Assembly: GCF_019551435.1 (NCBI RefSeq)
Contig: NZ_CP080544.1
Location: forward strand, 558,001 to 622,000
Reading direction: 5' to 3'
DNA: 64,000 bases
Source: Lysobacter soyae
GTDB taxonomy: Bacteria > Pseudomonadota > Gammaproteobacteria > Xanthomonadales > Xanthomonadaceae
Of this stretch, positions 16,186 through 24,757 are shown in pieces. The position numbers and the translations under genes were made by a program. The notes beneath the pieces were generated by a model. That model ran no database searches and was not told the DNA's origin. It was given only the letters and a program-made list of their open reading frames with translations. Positions within the stretch are counted from its first letter, which is position 1. Each line of letters begins with the position of its first letter.

Positions 16186-18108
16186 ATGAATTTTTTTGAA
16201 CACCAGGCGGCGGCGCGCTCGCGCAGCCGCCGTCTGATTTTTTTGTTTGTTCTGGCCGTGCTCGGCGTTGTGTTCGCCGTGGACGCCTGTGTTTTGTTGT
16301 TGACGGCGCGCTCGGGCGACGGTGCAAGTCTTGCGGCAACCCTCGTTTGGCCGACCTTGCTGACTTTGGCCGTCATCGGGTTGGCAAGCCTTTACAAAGT
16401 CACTGCCCTGAAATCCGGTGGCGGTGAGGAAGTCGCGCGCGGATTGGGCGGTGTCCCTGTCGCGGAAAATACCGCGGATCCGAAGTTGATGCGACTGCGC
16501 AACGTGGTTGAAGAAATGTCGATCGCGTCCGGCGTGCCGATGCCGAAACTTTACGTGTTGGAAGAAGACGCCGGCATCAATGCGTTCGCCGCGGGTTATT
16601 CGCCGGCGGATGCCGTCGTCGCGGTCACCCGCGGCGCCTTGGACCGCTTGAACCGGGACGAATTGCAAGGCGTGATCGCTCACGAGTTCAGCCATGTGTT
16701 GAACGGCGACATGCGGATCAACATTCGATTGATCGGGGTGTTGTTCGGGATCATGGTGATCAGCTTGATCGGGCGGAAAGTCCTCTTTCATGGGGCGAGC
16801 TTCAGTGGCGGAAGCCGTCGCAGTAATGGCATGGGCATGGCGCTTGTCATTGGTATCGCGGCACTTGTCATCGGTTCGGTGGGCATGTTTTTCGCGCGCA
16901 TGATCAAGGCCGGTGTGAGTCGACAGCGCGAAGCCTTGGCCGACGCCTCCGCCGTGCAGTTCACCCGCCAAACCCAAGGCTTGGCCGGTGCGCTGAAAAA
17001 AATTGCCGGGTTGGATGCGGGATCGACCTTGGCGCGCAAGGCCGAGGCCGAGGAAGTCAGCCACATGCTGTTCGGCAACGGTCTCGGATTCTCGGGACTG
17101 TTCGCCACGCATCCGCCGATCCTCGAGCGCATCAAAACCTTGGAACCCTCGTTTGGGACAGCGCAACTCGACGGCTTGAAGCAGCAATGGCGGCAACGGC
17201 CGCCGAACGGGATGGAAGAAGACCGCCAGTTGGGCATCGCGGGGTCGGTGCCTGCTGCGCGCGATTTGTCGTCGCCCGTGGATGTGTTGCCGGCCTCTGT
17301 TTCAGGGCAGGTTGGCCATCCGGGACTCGACGACTATGCACGCGCCGATGTCATCCTGGCCGAAATGCCGGAAGTGCTGCGCGAACTCGCGCGTGACCGG
17401 GAACAGGTCCGACCGCTGCTGGCGAGCCTGCTGTTGGGCAACGAAGAAGACCAGTTGGAAGCGCGTCATGCCTTGGTCGCGCACTACATGGACGAGGCCG
17501 ATGCCGAATCGACTTGGCGAATTCACACCCAGCTCGTGGCGGACTTGCATCCGGCACTTCGATTGCCCTTGGCCATGCTGGCGTTTCCGACGCTCAGGCA
17601 ATTTCCACGCCCGGACATCGAAAATTTCATTGAGATGGCAGACGCATTGATCCATGCCGATGCCCGCGTCACTTTGTTCGAATACTGCCTTGGCATCCTG
17701 TTGCAAAAACAGGTTCGCGAGGCGCTGGACCCTGGCAATCACGCGCAGATGGGTCGCCTGAAAACACAGGGCGTCAAAGACGAATTCATCACCTTGTTGC
17801 GGGTCGTGGCGCATGCCGGCGCGCGGGATCAGCAAGAAGCGCAACGTGCTTTCCAAGCTGGCCTTGCCAACGTGGTGCAACGCGAAGTAATCGAATACGT
17901 GCCGCCCGCCGACGACTATGCACAGCTGGATTCAATCTGGCCACGTCTCGATGCGCTGGATCCGTTGGCCAAGCAGGTCGTCGTTGAGTCGATGACTGCC
18001 GCGATTGGATTTGATGGACGTGTCACGATTGCCGAGGCGGAGTTGTTGCGAACCTTGTGTGCGGTCTTGCATTGTCCTTTGCCACCGATGTTGAATCGTC
18101 AGCCCTGA
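16186..18108 (+). CDS. M48 family membrane zinc metallopeptidase with long C-terminal extension
   Basis: A 640-residue HtpX-related protease. Two transmembrane helices (about 16-38 and 50-70) precede the protease domain with the zinc motif HEFSH (residues 166-170) and the third ligand in SRQREALADASAVQFTR. A further hydrophobic pair lies around 178-235 and THPPILERI closes the domain. HtpX is about 290 residues; here roughly 300 more follow. The extension is mostly helical, and its end (AIGFDGRVTIAEAELLRTL) resembles a TerB-like fold, which is my own judgement from pattern. It is downstream of lemA by 23 nt and upstream of a 12-TM carrier by 8 nt, a probable three-gene operon for membrane stress. 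Confidence 0.92.
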   Translation: MNFFEHQAAARSRSRRLIFLFVLAVLGVVFAVDACVLLLTARSGDGASLAATLVWPTLLTLAVIGLASLYKVTALKSGGGEEVARGLGGVPVAENTADPKLMRLRNVVEEMSIASGVPMPKLYVLEEDAGINAFAAGYSPADAVVAVTRGALDRLNRDELQGVIAHEFSHVLNGDMRINIRLIGVLFGIMVISLIGRKVLFHGASFSGGSRRSNGMGMALVIGIAALVIGSVGMFFARMIKAGVSRQREALADASAVQFTRQTQGLAGALKKIAGLDAGSTLARKAEAEEVSHMLFGNGLGFSGLFATHPPILERIKTLEPSFGTAQLDGLKQQWRQRPPNGMEEDRQLGIAGSVPAARDLSSPVDVLPASVSGQVGHPGLDDYARADVILAEMPEVLRELARDREQVRPLLASLLLGNEEDQLEARHALVAHYMDEADAESTWRIHTQLVADLHPALRLPLAMLAFPTLRQFPRPDIENFIEMADALIHADARVTLFEYCLGILLQKQVREALDPGNHAQMGRLKTQGVKDEFITLLRVVAHAGARDQQEAQRAFQAGLANVVQREVIEYVPPADDYAQLDSIWPRLDALDPLAKQVVVESMTAAIGFDGRVTIAEAELLRTLCAVLHCPLPPMLNRQP

Positions 18109-18116
18109 GAGCGAAC

Positions 18117-19439
18117 ATGACAACGGAAACCTCAAACGCACGACGCGTGCGCAGCGGTGAGATGACCGCCACGATTCTTTCCTCGGCATACTTTTTCTTC
18201 ATCCTGTGCGCTTACTACGTGATCCGCCCGCTGCGTGAGCAACTCTCTGCGGCAGTCGGGTCGACGCAGCTTCCGTGGTTCTATGGCGCGACGTTTGTTG
18301 CCACCTTGGCGTTGACGCCGTTGTTTGCTTACGTCGTCTCGCGTTGGCCTCGCCGCATTGTGGTTCCGGTGACCTTCGCCTTCTTCATGGCCTGCTTGCT
18401 GGCGTTCTATCCGTTTTTTCTGAAGGTCGACATGCTCGGACCGAAAACATTGGGGACGGTGTTTTTCGTTTGGGTGAGCGTTTTCAATCTTTTCATCGTG
18501 TCGGTTTTTTGGAGTTTTATGACTGACATCTGGAACAACGCGCAAGCCCGGCGCTTGTTCCCGATCATCGGTATCAGCGGCACCTTGGGCGCGATTGCAG
18601 GTCCGGTGTTGACGCGAACCTTGGTCCCGGTGATCGGCGTCGCCCCTTTGCTGTTGGTCTCGGTGGCGTTGCTCGGGGGCGGTCTGGCATGCGTCTTGAT
18701 GTTGGGGCGATGGGCCAAACACGCGCAACCTGAGCAGCAACACGAAGCAGAGCGAGCCATGGGTGGCAGCATGTGGGAAGGTCTGCGGCAAATCTTCGCG
18801 AATCCTTTCATGCGCACGATGGCGATCCTGATGATCTTGGGCGACATGATCGGCACGATCGCCTACGCATTGGTCATCGACTATTCGAAAGCCACGTTCG
18901 GAAGCGACGCGGTTGCGCGCACGGCATTCGCCGCAGACATGGACATCGCCACCAATGTCTTGCAAGTGGTCGTGCAGCTCACGCTAACCCGCTTCATCCT
19001 TGCGCGCTTCGGCGCACCATGGGTCATTGCGATTTGGGCGTCCGCAGGGGTGTCGGTGTGTTTGGCGACGGCGTTCTCGCCCGATGCGACCACGCCGGTC
19101 ATCGGCGCCATGCCATGGGTCGCGCTGATGTTGATCGTAACCCGCGGCCTGGTGTACGGCATGTTCTCGCCCGCCAAAGAATCGCTGTTCACCAAGGTGC
19201 CGCGCAGCCTGCGTTACAAAGGCAAAAACGCGACGGAGACCGCCGTGTGGCGCGCCGGCGATGTGATTTCCGCGCTGGTTGTGAATGCCCTCAATGCGTC
19301 GAAGGCGAGCGTCGCCGTATTCGCACTCATCGGCGGCAGTGCGATTGCGGCCTCGGGCGTCATCACTTGGCGACTGGCGCGACGCGTCGAAGGTGGCGCT
19401 TTCGACCCGGTTACAAAGAACGCGCAGACGACTTCTTGA
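18117..19439 (+). CDS. 12-TM carrier, MFS-type with resemblance to ATP/ADP (NTP/NDP) translocases
   Basis: A 440-residue membrane protein with about 12 hydrophobic segments. FFFILCAYYVIRPLREQL near the N-terminus, VFWSFMTDIWNNAQARRLFPIIGISGTLGAIAGP in the middle, and RGLVYGMFSPAKESLFTKVPRSLRYKGKNATETAVWRAGD near the C-terminus resemble the nucleotide-translocase (Tlc/NTT) branch related to the MFS. Free-living members of this group are not shown to move ATP, so the substrate is open. The ATG at 18117 lies 8 nt after the protease stop with AGAGCGAAC between, and an upstream in-frame extension would overlap the protease. It is the last gene of the lemA operon, closed by a terminator. Confidence 0.8.
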   Translation: MTTETSNARRVRSGEMTATILSSAYFFFILCAYYVIRPLREQLSAAVGSTQLPWFYGATFVATLALTPLFAYVVSRWPRRIVVPVTFAFFMACLLAFYPFFLKVDMLGPKTLGTVFFVWVSVFNLFIVSVFWSFMTDIWNNAQARRLFPIIGISGTLGAIAGPVLTRTLVPVIGVAPLLLVSVALLGGGLACVLMLGRWAKHAQPEQQHEAERAMGGSMWEGLRQIFANPFMRTMAILMILGDMIGTIAYALVIDYSKATFGSDAVARTAFAADMDIATNVLQVVVQLTLTRFILARFGAPWVIAIWASAGVSVCLATAFSPDATTPVIGAMPWVALMLIVTRGLVYGMFSPAKESLFTKVPRSLRYKGKNATETAVWRAGDVISALVVNALNASKASVAVFALIGGSAIAASGVITWRLARRVEGGAFDPVTKNAQTTS

Positions 19440-19463
19440 GTCTGACTGCCGCGCAATAAAAAA

Positions 19464-19486
19464 GGGCGTCCAATAGACGCCCTTTT
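19464..19486. terminator. Bidirectional terminator between the carrier and fadE
   Basis: GGGCGTC, loop CAATA and GACGCCC (19464-19482) are flanked by AAAAAA upstream and TTTT downstream. It can therefore end transcription of the convergent genes on both strands. Confidence 0.9.
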
Positions 19487-19504
19487 CTTGGGTCAATCGT
19501 TTGC

Positions 19505-22009
19505 TCAGGCCACCGCGCGCGGTGTCGCTTGCGTGGCATCGAGCAAGGATGCGTAGCCTGCGGAACGCAATTCCTCGGGATCGAAGTCGTCCACCATGAT
19601 CGCGTCCAAAGTTAGCGCGCGCAGTTCACGCAGCTGTGCGGCTTCTTCTTCCGTGATCCACGACTCGCGCACACCCTCGAGCAGTTGGTCTTCGAACTCA
19701 TGCGCTTCGATGTCGGAATTCTTGAGCGCCTTCATGAATTTGCGCTCCACCGGTTCCGCCAAGATGAACTTGGGCAGGTAGCTGTAAATCCGACCGCCCG
19801 GATTGTTCTCGCAGGGCGTGGTGAAGACACCTTGTGCCAGACGTTCACGCGCATCATTCTCGCTCATCAAAATGCTGGCGACTTTGTGACCCAAGCGATC
19901 GCTGGGAGCCTGTGCACGACGTCCGAACGGAAAGATGATCGGCCACAGCAGCCATGCCACCGGACGAACCGGGTAGTTGCGCAAGGCGGTCGACAACGCT
20001 GTTTCAATTTTGTTGACGGCATCGTGGAAGGCATATGCCAACAACGGTTGGTCGCTTTCCGGACGGCCCCGATCTTCGTGACGCTTCAGGATGCAACTGG
20101 CGATATACAACTGGCTCAACACATCGCCCAAACGTCCGGACAAGCTTTCCTTGAATTTGAGCTTGCCGCCCAACATCAGCATGGACATATCCGCCATTAC
20201 CGCCAACGCGGCCGAATAGCGATTGAGCTTGCGATAGAAACGGCGCGTGTAGGCATCGCCGGGCGCTGCACCGAACGCGGAACCGGTGAGCGCGAACCAG
20301 AAGCTGCGCACTGCGTTAGAGATCGCGAAACCGATATGGCCGAACAAGGCACTGTCGAACGCGTTGATGCGTTCACGCGGATCGGCAATTTCAGTCGCCT
20401 TCATTTCCTTCATCACCCACGGGTGGCAGAGGATCGCGCCCTGGCCGAAGATCATCAGCGAGCGCGTCATGATGTTGGCGCCTTCGACCGTGATGGCGAT
20501 CGGCGAGGCCTGCCATGCGCGACCGGCAAAATTGCGCGGTCCCAAGATGATGCCTTTGCCGCCCACGATATCCATGAGGTCCTTCGCTACTGACCGGCCC
20601 ATTTCCGTGCAGTGGTATTTGGAAATGGTGGAAGGCACGGCCGGATTTTCGCCGCGCGCAACCGCAGCCGCGGTGGCTTCAGACAAAGCGCTCACCGCAA
20701 AGGCGTTGCCGCCGATTCGAGCGAGCGCTTCTTCGACGCCCTCAAAGCGACCGACCGACAAACCGAATTGTTTGCGGATGCGTGCGTATGCGCCGACGGT
20801 GACGGCACCCATCTTCGAACCACCGCTGGCGGTGGAGGGCAGGGTGATCGAACGACCGATGGAGAGACACTCCATCAACATGCGCCAGCCTTGACCGGCA
20901 TATTCATGACCACCGATCAACTGCGACATCGGCACGAACACGTCTTTGCCGCGAATCGGGCCGTTTTGGAACGGCGAATTCAGCGGGAAATGACGACGGC
21001 CGATTTCCAAACCTTCGGCCGAACGCGGCACCAAGGCCAACGAGATGCCGATGTCTTCCTTATCGCCCAACAATTTGTCGGGGTCATACATGCGGAAGGC
21101 GACACCGATCAGCGATGCCACCGGGGCCAGCGTGATGTAGCGCTTGTTCAAGGTCAGGCGAATGCCGAGCACGTTGGCACCTTCCCACTCACCCATGCAG
21201 ACAATGCCGTAATCGGGAATGGAGGTGGCATCGGAACCCGCAAACGGTCCCGTCAACGCGAAGCACGGCACTTCACGTCCATCCGCCAAGCGCGGCAAGT
21301 AATGGTCTTTTTGCTCTTGCGTGCCGTAGTGCATGATCAATTCGGCCGGGCCCAAAGAGTTCGGTACGCCGACGGTTGAGCTGACGACCGACGAAATCGA
21401 AGCAAGCTTTTGGATCACCTTGTGGTTCATCAAGGCGGAGAAACCCAGGCCACCGTACTCCTTCGGAATATTCAGGCCGAAGAACTTGTTGCGCTTGATG
21501 AAGTCCCAAACCGCCGGCGGCAGGTCGGCACGCACATGGTCGATCTCCCAGTTGTCGGTCATGCGGCAGAGCTCTTCTGTCGGGCCGTCCAAATAGGCTT
21601 GTTCTTCGGCGGTCAAGGTCGGCTTGGGTTGATTCAGCAATTGCGACCATTCCGGCTTGCCGGAAAACAGTTGGCCTTCCCAACCCACGGTGCCGGATTC
21701 AAGCGCGGTGCGTTCGGTGTCCGAAAGCGGCGGCAAGATTCGCGTGTAGAACTTGAGCAGCGGCGCGGTCAGCAATGCCTTGCGCAGCGGTGAAACCAAC
21801 AGCGGAATGGCGACCAGCGCCGCCAGTACGGCCAAGACGACAATGGTCGTTTGACTGCCGCTGAGCATCCAAGAAGCCACCAGGGCAACGGCGACGAGCG
21901 CCGCCCACATGGCAATGCTGAGGCGGTGATACGCGGCAATGCCGGTGGCGATCAAAACAGCCAAAACAGGTAACAAGACACTCACGGCAGACTCCGGGTT
22001 AACGGTCAT
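19505..22009 (-). CDS. fadE: Acyl-CoA dehydrogenase, FadE type
   Basis: An FAD-dependent enzyme for the first step of beta-oxidation, oxidising acyl-CoA to trans-2-enoyl-CoA. At 834 residues it is of the large FadE form. Two or three N-terminal hydrophobic segments (about 6-75) suggest membrane association. They are followed by the dehydrogenase core with GLNIPKEYGGLGFSALMNHK, ALTGPFAGSDATSIPD, GRSITLPSTASGGSKMG and DIVGGKGIILGPRNFAGRA, and a C-terminal domain of the type found only in FadE-like proteins. It is transcribed away from a TetR regulator, and its promoter carries an inverted repeat over the -10 box, so repression by that regulator is likely. Confidence 0.96.
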   Translation of the reverse strand: MTVNPESAVSVLLPVLAVLIATGIAAYHRLSIAMWAALVAVALVASWMLSGSQTTIVVLAVLAALVAIPLLVSPLRKALLTAPLLKFYTRILPPLSDTERTALESGTVGWEGQLFSGKPEWSQLLNQPKPTLTAEEQAYLDGPTEELCRMTDNWEIDHVRADLPPAVWDFIKRNKFFGLNIPKEYGGLGFSALMNHKVIQKLASISSVVSSTVGVPNSLGPAELIMHYGTQEQKDHYLPRLADGREVPCFALTGPFAGSDATSIPDYGIVCMGEWEGANVLGIRLTLNKRYITLAPVASLIGVAFRMYDPDKLLGDKEDIGISLALVPRSAEGLEIGRRHFPLNSPFQNGPIRGKDVFVPMSQLIGGHEYAGQGWRMLMECLSIGRSITLPSTASGGSKMGAVTVGAYARIRKQFGLSVGRFEGVEEALARIGGNAFAVSALSEATAAAVARGENPAVPSTISKYHCTEMGRSVAKDLMDIVGGKGIILGPRNFAGRAWQASPIAITVEGANIMTRSLMIFGQGAILCHPWVMKEMKATEIADPRERINAFDSALFGHIGFAISNAVRSFWFALTGSAFGAAPGDAYTRRFYRKLNRYSAALAVMADMSMLMLGGKLKFKESLSGRLGDVLSQLYIASCILKRHEDRGRPESDQPLLAYAFHDAVNKIETALSTALRNYPVRPVAWLLWPIIFPFGRRAQAPSDRLGHKVASILMSENDARERLAQGVFTTPCENNPGGRIYSYLPKFILAEPVERKFMKALKNSDIEAHEFEDQLLEGVRESWITEEEAAQLRELRALTLDAIMVDDFDPEELRSAGYASLLDATQATPRAVA

Positions 22010-22048
22010 TTCATGGATTGAGCATGCAGCGATCCCAAACGCGCTGCA

Positions 22049-22086
22049 CCATACCTAAAAGTATGGCGGTCGCGACTTGAAGTCAA
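22049..22086 (-). promoter_or_regulatory. fadE promoter with overlapping operator-like inverted repeat
   Basis: On the minus strand, TTGACT (22086-22081), a 17-bp spacer and TACTTT (22063-22058) form a good sigma-70 promoter for fadE. The perfect inverted repeat CCATAC-6-GTATGG (22049-22066) covers the -10. This is an ideal repressor position, and the TetR-family gene transcribed in the other direction is the obvious candidate. Confidence 0.72.
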
Positions 22087-22154
22087 GACGCGCTCTAGCA
22101 TCCTCCCAGTGTCACCTTCGTATCGTGACGGAGGCGTATGGGGGCGGCTACACT

Positions 22155-22778
22155 ATGTCCATGACAGACATCACCACCGAGCAAGCAGGGGGGCGCTCCG
22201 AGCGGGCCAACCGTCTCAGTGCAGACGATTGGGCGGCCGCGGCGCTTGAACAGATTTCCAGCCATGGCGTCGCCAGTGTTGCCGTTGAACCGCTGGCGCG
22301 GACCTTGGGCGTGACCAAAGGCAGCTTTTATTGGCATTTTCCGTCGCGGGATGCCTTGCTGCAGGCGGCCCTCGACCGCTGGGAAGCCTATGAGCGCGAC
22401 AACATCTTTGCCAAGCTCGAATCCGTCGACGACCCCAAGAAGCGCCTGGGTCAATTGATCAACCTCGTCGCGCACGACGACAAGTCGCACGTGATCTACA
22501 AGCAGTTGCTGAAGGCCATGGACCATCCGTTGGTTCATCCGGTCATCGGCCGTGTTTCGCGCCGACGTCTGGAGTGGGTGCGCGATTCATTTGCGGCCGC
22601 CGGCTTCACCCCGGATGATGCGCGCCATCGGGCGCGACTGCTGTATTCGGCCTACGTGGGCTTCCAACAACTGAATTTGCAAACGCCGCAAGACCGTCCG
22701 CCGCAAGAAGAGTACGAGGCCTATGTCTCGCACTTGATGGACACCTTGATCCACCCGCCGACGAACGCTCAGCAATAA
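22155..22778 (+). CDS. TetR/AcrR family regulator, probable regulator of fadE and pckG
   Basis: A 207-residue transcription factor. The N-terminal helix-turn-helix is seen in NRLSADDWAAAALEQISSHG followed by LARTLGVTKGSFYWHFPSRDALLQAAL, the typical TetR recognition-helix pattern. The C-terminal ligand domain is not recognisable by eye. The start is taken as the ATG at 22155 (a second ATG is two codons on); an in-frame GTG at 22125 is a less likely alternative. It diverges from fadE and ends 9 nt before pckG, sharing a transcript with it. The arrangement suggests acyl-CoA or a fatty acid as effector, which is inference only. Confidence 0.9.
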   Translation: MSMTDITTEQAGGRSERANRLSADDWAAAALEQISSHGVASVAVEPLARTLGVTKGSFYWHFPSRDALLQAALDRWEAYERDNIFAKLESVDDPKKRLGQLINLVAHDDKSHVIYKQLLKAMDHPLVHPVIGRVSRRRLEWVRDSFAAAGFTPDDARHRARLLYSAYVGFQQLNLQTPQDRPPQEEYEAYVSHLMDTLIHPPTNAQQ

Positions 22779-22787
22779 GGAAACACA

Positions 22788-24560
22788 ATGACCGATCGCA
22801 ATACCGACGCAGGCAGTTCGCTTGCGGCTCTGAACCAGTGGGTGCTCGAAGTGGCACGCTTGACGCGCCCTGAAAACATCCATTGGTGTGACGGCAGCGA
22901 CAGCGAGAACGATGCGCTCATTCAAAAGATGCTTGCCGACGGCACCTTGATCAAGCTCAATGAAGAGACCCATCCGGGCAGCTACTTGCATCGCTCGCAT
23001 CCGGATGACGTGGCGCGCGTTGAGCATTTGACTTTCGTGTGTACCACGGAACGCGACGATGCCGGTCCGAACAACCATTGGATGGCACCAGATCTCGCCC
23101 ATCAACAGATGGATTCCTTGTTCGACGGCTGTATGGAAGGCCGCACGATGTATGTCGTGCCCTATTGCATGGGTCCCATTGATTCGCCGCTGTCGCGTTG
23201 CGGTGTCGAGATCACCGACTCGCCGTATGTGGTGGCGAACATGCGCATTATGACGCGTATGGGTGCAGCGGCGCTGGCACGTATCGAACGTGAAGGCACC
23301 TTTGTGAAAGGGCTGCACTCCACTGGGGATCTGAATCCCGACCGTCGTTTCATCATGCACTTCCCCGAAGAGCTTTCGATCCAGTCTTTCGGTTCGGGCT
23401 ATGGTGGCAACGCTTTGTTGGGCAAGAAGTGTCATGCCTTGCGCATTGCTTCGCATCAAGCACGCAACGAAGGGTGGTTGGCAGAACACATGCTGATCCT
23501 CGGCATCGAAAATCCCCAAGGCGAAACCCACTACATCGCGGCAGCATTCCCGAGTGCGTGTGGCAAGACCAACCTCGCCATGTTGATTCCGCCGCAATCC
23601 TATGTCGAGAAAGGTTGGAAAGTTTGGACCGTCGGTGACGACATCTGCTGGATGCGTCCGGGCCCGGATGGTCGCTTGTGGGCGATCAATCCGGAAGCCG
23701 GTTTCTTCGGTGTGGCTCCGGGCACGTCGGACAAATCGAATCCGAATGCGCTCGCGTCGATTCAACGGAACACCATCTTCACCAACGTCGCGGTGACCGA
23801 AGACAACCAACCATGGTGGGAAGGTTTGGACAAACGCGTGCCGAAGACCGATTGGAAAGGCAACGCGTTTGATGCCAGCAAAGGCCCGGCCGCCCATCCG
23901 AATTCACGGTTCACCGTCAGCGCGAAGCAATGTCCGAGCTATTCGCCCCACGCCGAAGATGCGCAGGGTGTGCCGATTTCAGCGATTGTTTTCGGCGGGC
24001 GCCGCGCGTCGTTGGTGCCTCTGGTGTTTGAAGCCCGTGACTGGACGCACGGCGTCCTGGTCGGCGCCGCGATGGGCTCGGAGACCACTGCCGCCGCAAC
24101 GGGCGCTGTCGGTGTGATGCGCCGCGATCCGATGGCGATGAAACCGTTCTGCGGTTACAACTTCGCCGACTATTTCGGCCATTGGTTGTCGATGGAGAAT
24201 GCGGGCTCGAAGATGCCCAAGGTGTTCCACGTCAACTGGTTCCGCAAGGGCGATGACGGCAGCTTCCTGTGGCCGGGCTTCGGCGACAACATCCGGGTGC
24301 TGGAGTGGATGATCAAGCGGGTCAAGGACGAAGTGGGGGCGGAGACGACACCGATCGGTCATTTGCCGAAGGCCGGCGACTTGAACCTGGATGGCGTGCA
24401 GTTGTCGGCTGAAGCCGATACCAAACTGTTCGGCTACGAGCGTGAGGGCTGGGCCCATGAATTCGCCAGCATCGCCGAATATCTGCAGGAATACGGTCCG
24501 CGGATGCCGAAGGCCTTGCTGGAAGAGTGCGCAAACACCCAGGCCCGCATGGCCGGGTAA
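22788..24560 (+). CDS. pckG: Phosphoenolpyruvate carboxykinase (GTP)
   Basis: Converts oxaloacetate and GTP to PEP, the entry step of gluconeogenesis from TCA-cycle carbon. The 590-residue enzyme is the GTP-dependent form: the active-site cysteine loop FPSACGKTNLAML at about residues 254-266, HWMAPDLAHQQMDSLFDGCM and MYVVPYCMGPIDSP in the N-terminal half, then GDDICWMRPGPDGRLWAINPE and FCGYNFADYFGHWLSM. An AAGGAAACACA ribosome binding site precedes the ATG, which lies 9 nt after the TetR gene, so the two should be co-transcribed. A strong terminator follows. Location beside fadE fits growth on fatty acids. Confidence 0.98.
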   Translation: MTDRNTDAGSSLAALNQWVLEVARLTRPENIHWCDGSDSENDALIQKMLADGTLIKLNEETHPGSYLHRSHPDDVARVEHLTFVCTTERDDAGPNNHWMAPDLAHQQMDSLFDGCMEGRTMYVVPYCMGPIDSPLSRCGVEITDSPYVVANMRIMTRMGAAALARIEREGTFVKGLHSTGDLNPDRRFIMHFPEELSIQSFGSGYGGNALLGKKCHALRIASHQARNEGWLAEHMLILGIENPQGETHYIAAAFPSACGKTNLAMLIPPQSYVEKGWKVWTVGDDICWMRPGPDGRLWAINPEAGFFGVAPGTSDKSNPNALASIQRNTIFTNVAVTEDNQPWWEGLDKRVPKTDWKGNAFDASKGPAAHPNSRFTVSAKQCPSYSPHAEDAQGVPISAIVFGGRRASLVPLVFEARDWTHGVLVGAAMGSETTAAATGAVGVMRRDPMAMKPFCGYNFADYFGHWLSMENAGSKMPKVFHVNWFRKGDDGSFLWPGFGDNIRVLEWMIKRVKDEVGAETTPIGHLPKAGDLNLDGVQLSAEADTKLFGYEREGWAHEFASIAEYLQEYGPRMPKALLEECANTQARMAG

Positions 24561-24587
24561 CGCCCCAGCGGTTCTGCCTATTGGAAA

Positions 24588-24612
24588 ACGCCCCTTGGGG
24601 GCGTTTTTTTTG
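24588..24612 (+). terminator. Rho-independent terminator after pckG
   Basis: ACGCCCC, loop TTG and GGGGCGT (24588-24604) are followed by a run of eight further T. Confidence 0.93.
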
Positions 24613-24673
24613 GCCTCAGGTTGATCCTTGTCAAGGTGTCATTAAAAAGCCAGAAAAATGTGCTTGGGAGCCC

Positions 24674-24706
24674 TTGTTCGAAATAGTTCCCATGACTATA
24701 GTCATG
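24674..24706 (+). promoter_or_regulatory. Promoter of the first Oar-like receptor, with palindrome
   Basis: TTGTTC (24674-24679), 17 bp and TATAGT (24697-24702) form the likely promoter. The -10 lies inside the perfect 16-bp palindrome CATGACTATAGTCATG (24691-24706), a possible regulator site. The second receptor has almost the same -35/-10 pair. Confidence 0.65.
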
Positions 24707-24757
24707 GTGTCAGGCCATTTGCCTGCCGTTCATCTTTTAAATCGGGGATTCTTCTTA

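Noticed and set aside
24691-24706. Attachment site or recombination site
   Set aside because: No integrase, tRNA or second copy of the palindrome is present; location over the -10 box fits a regulator site better.
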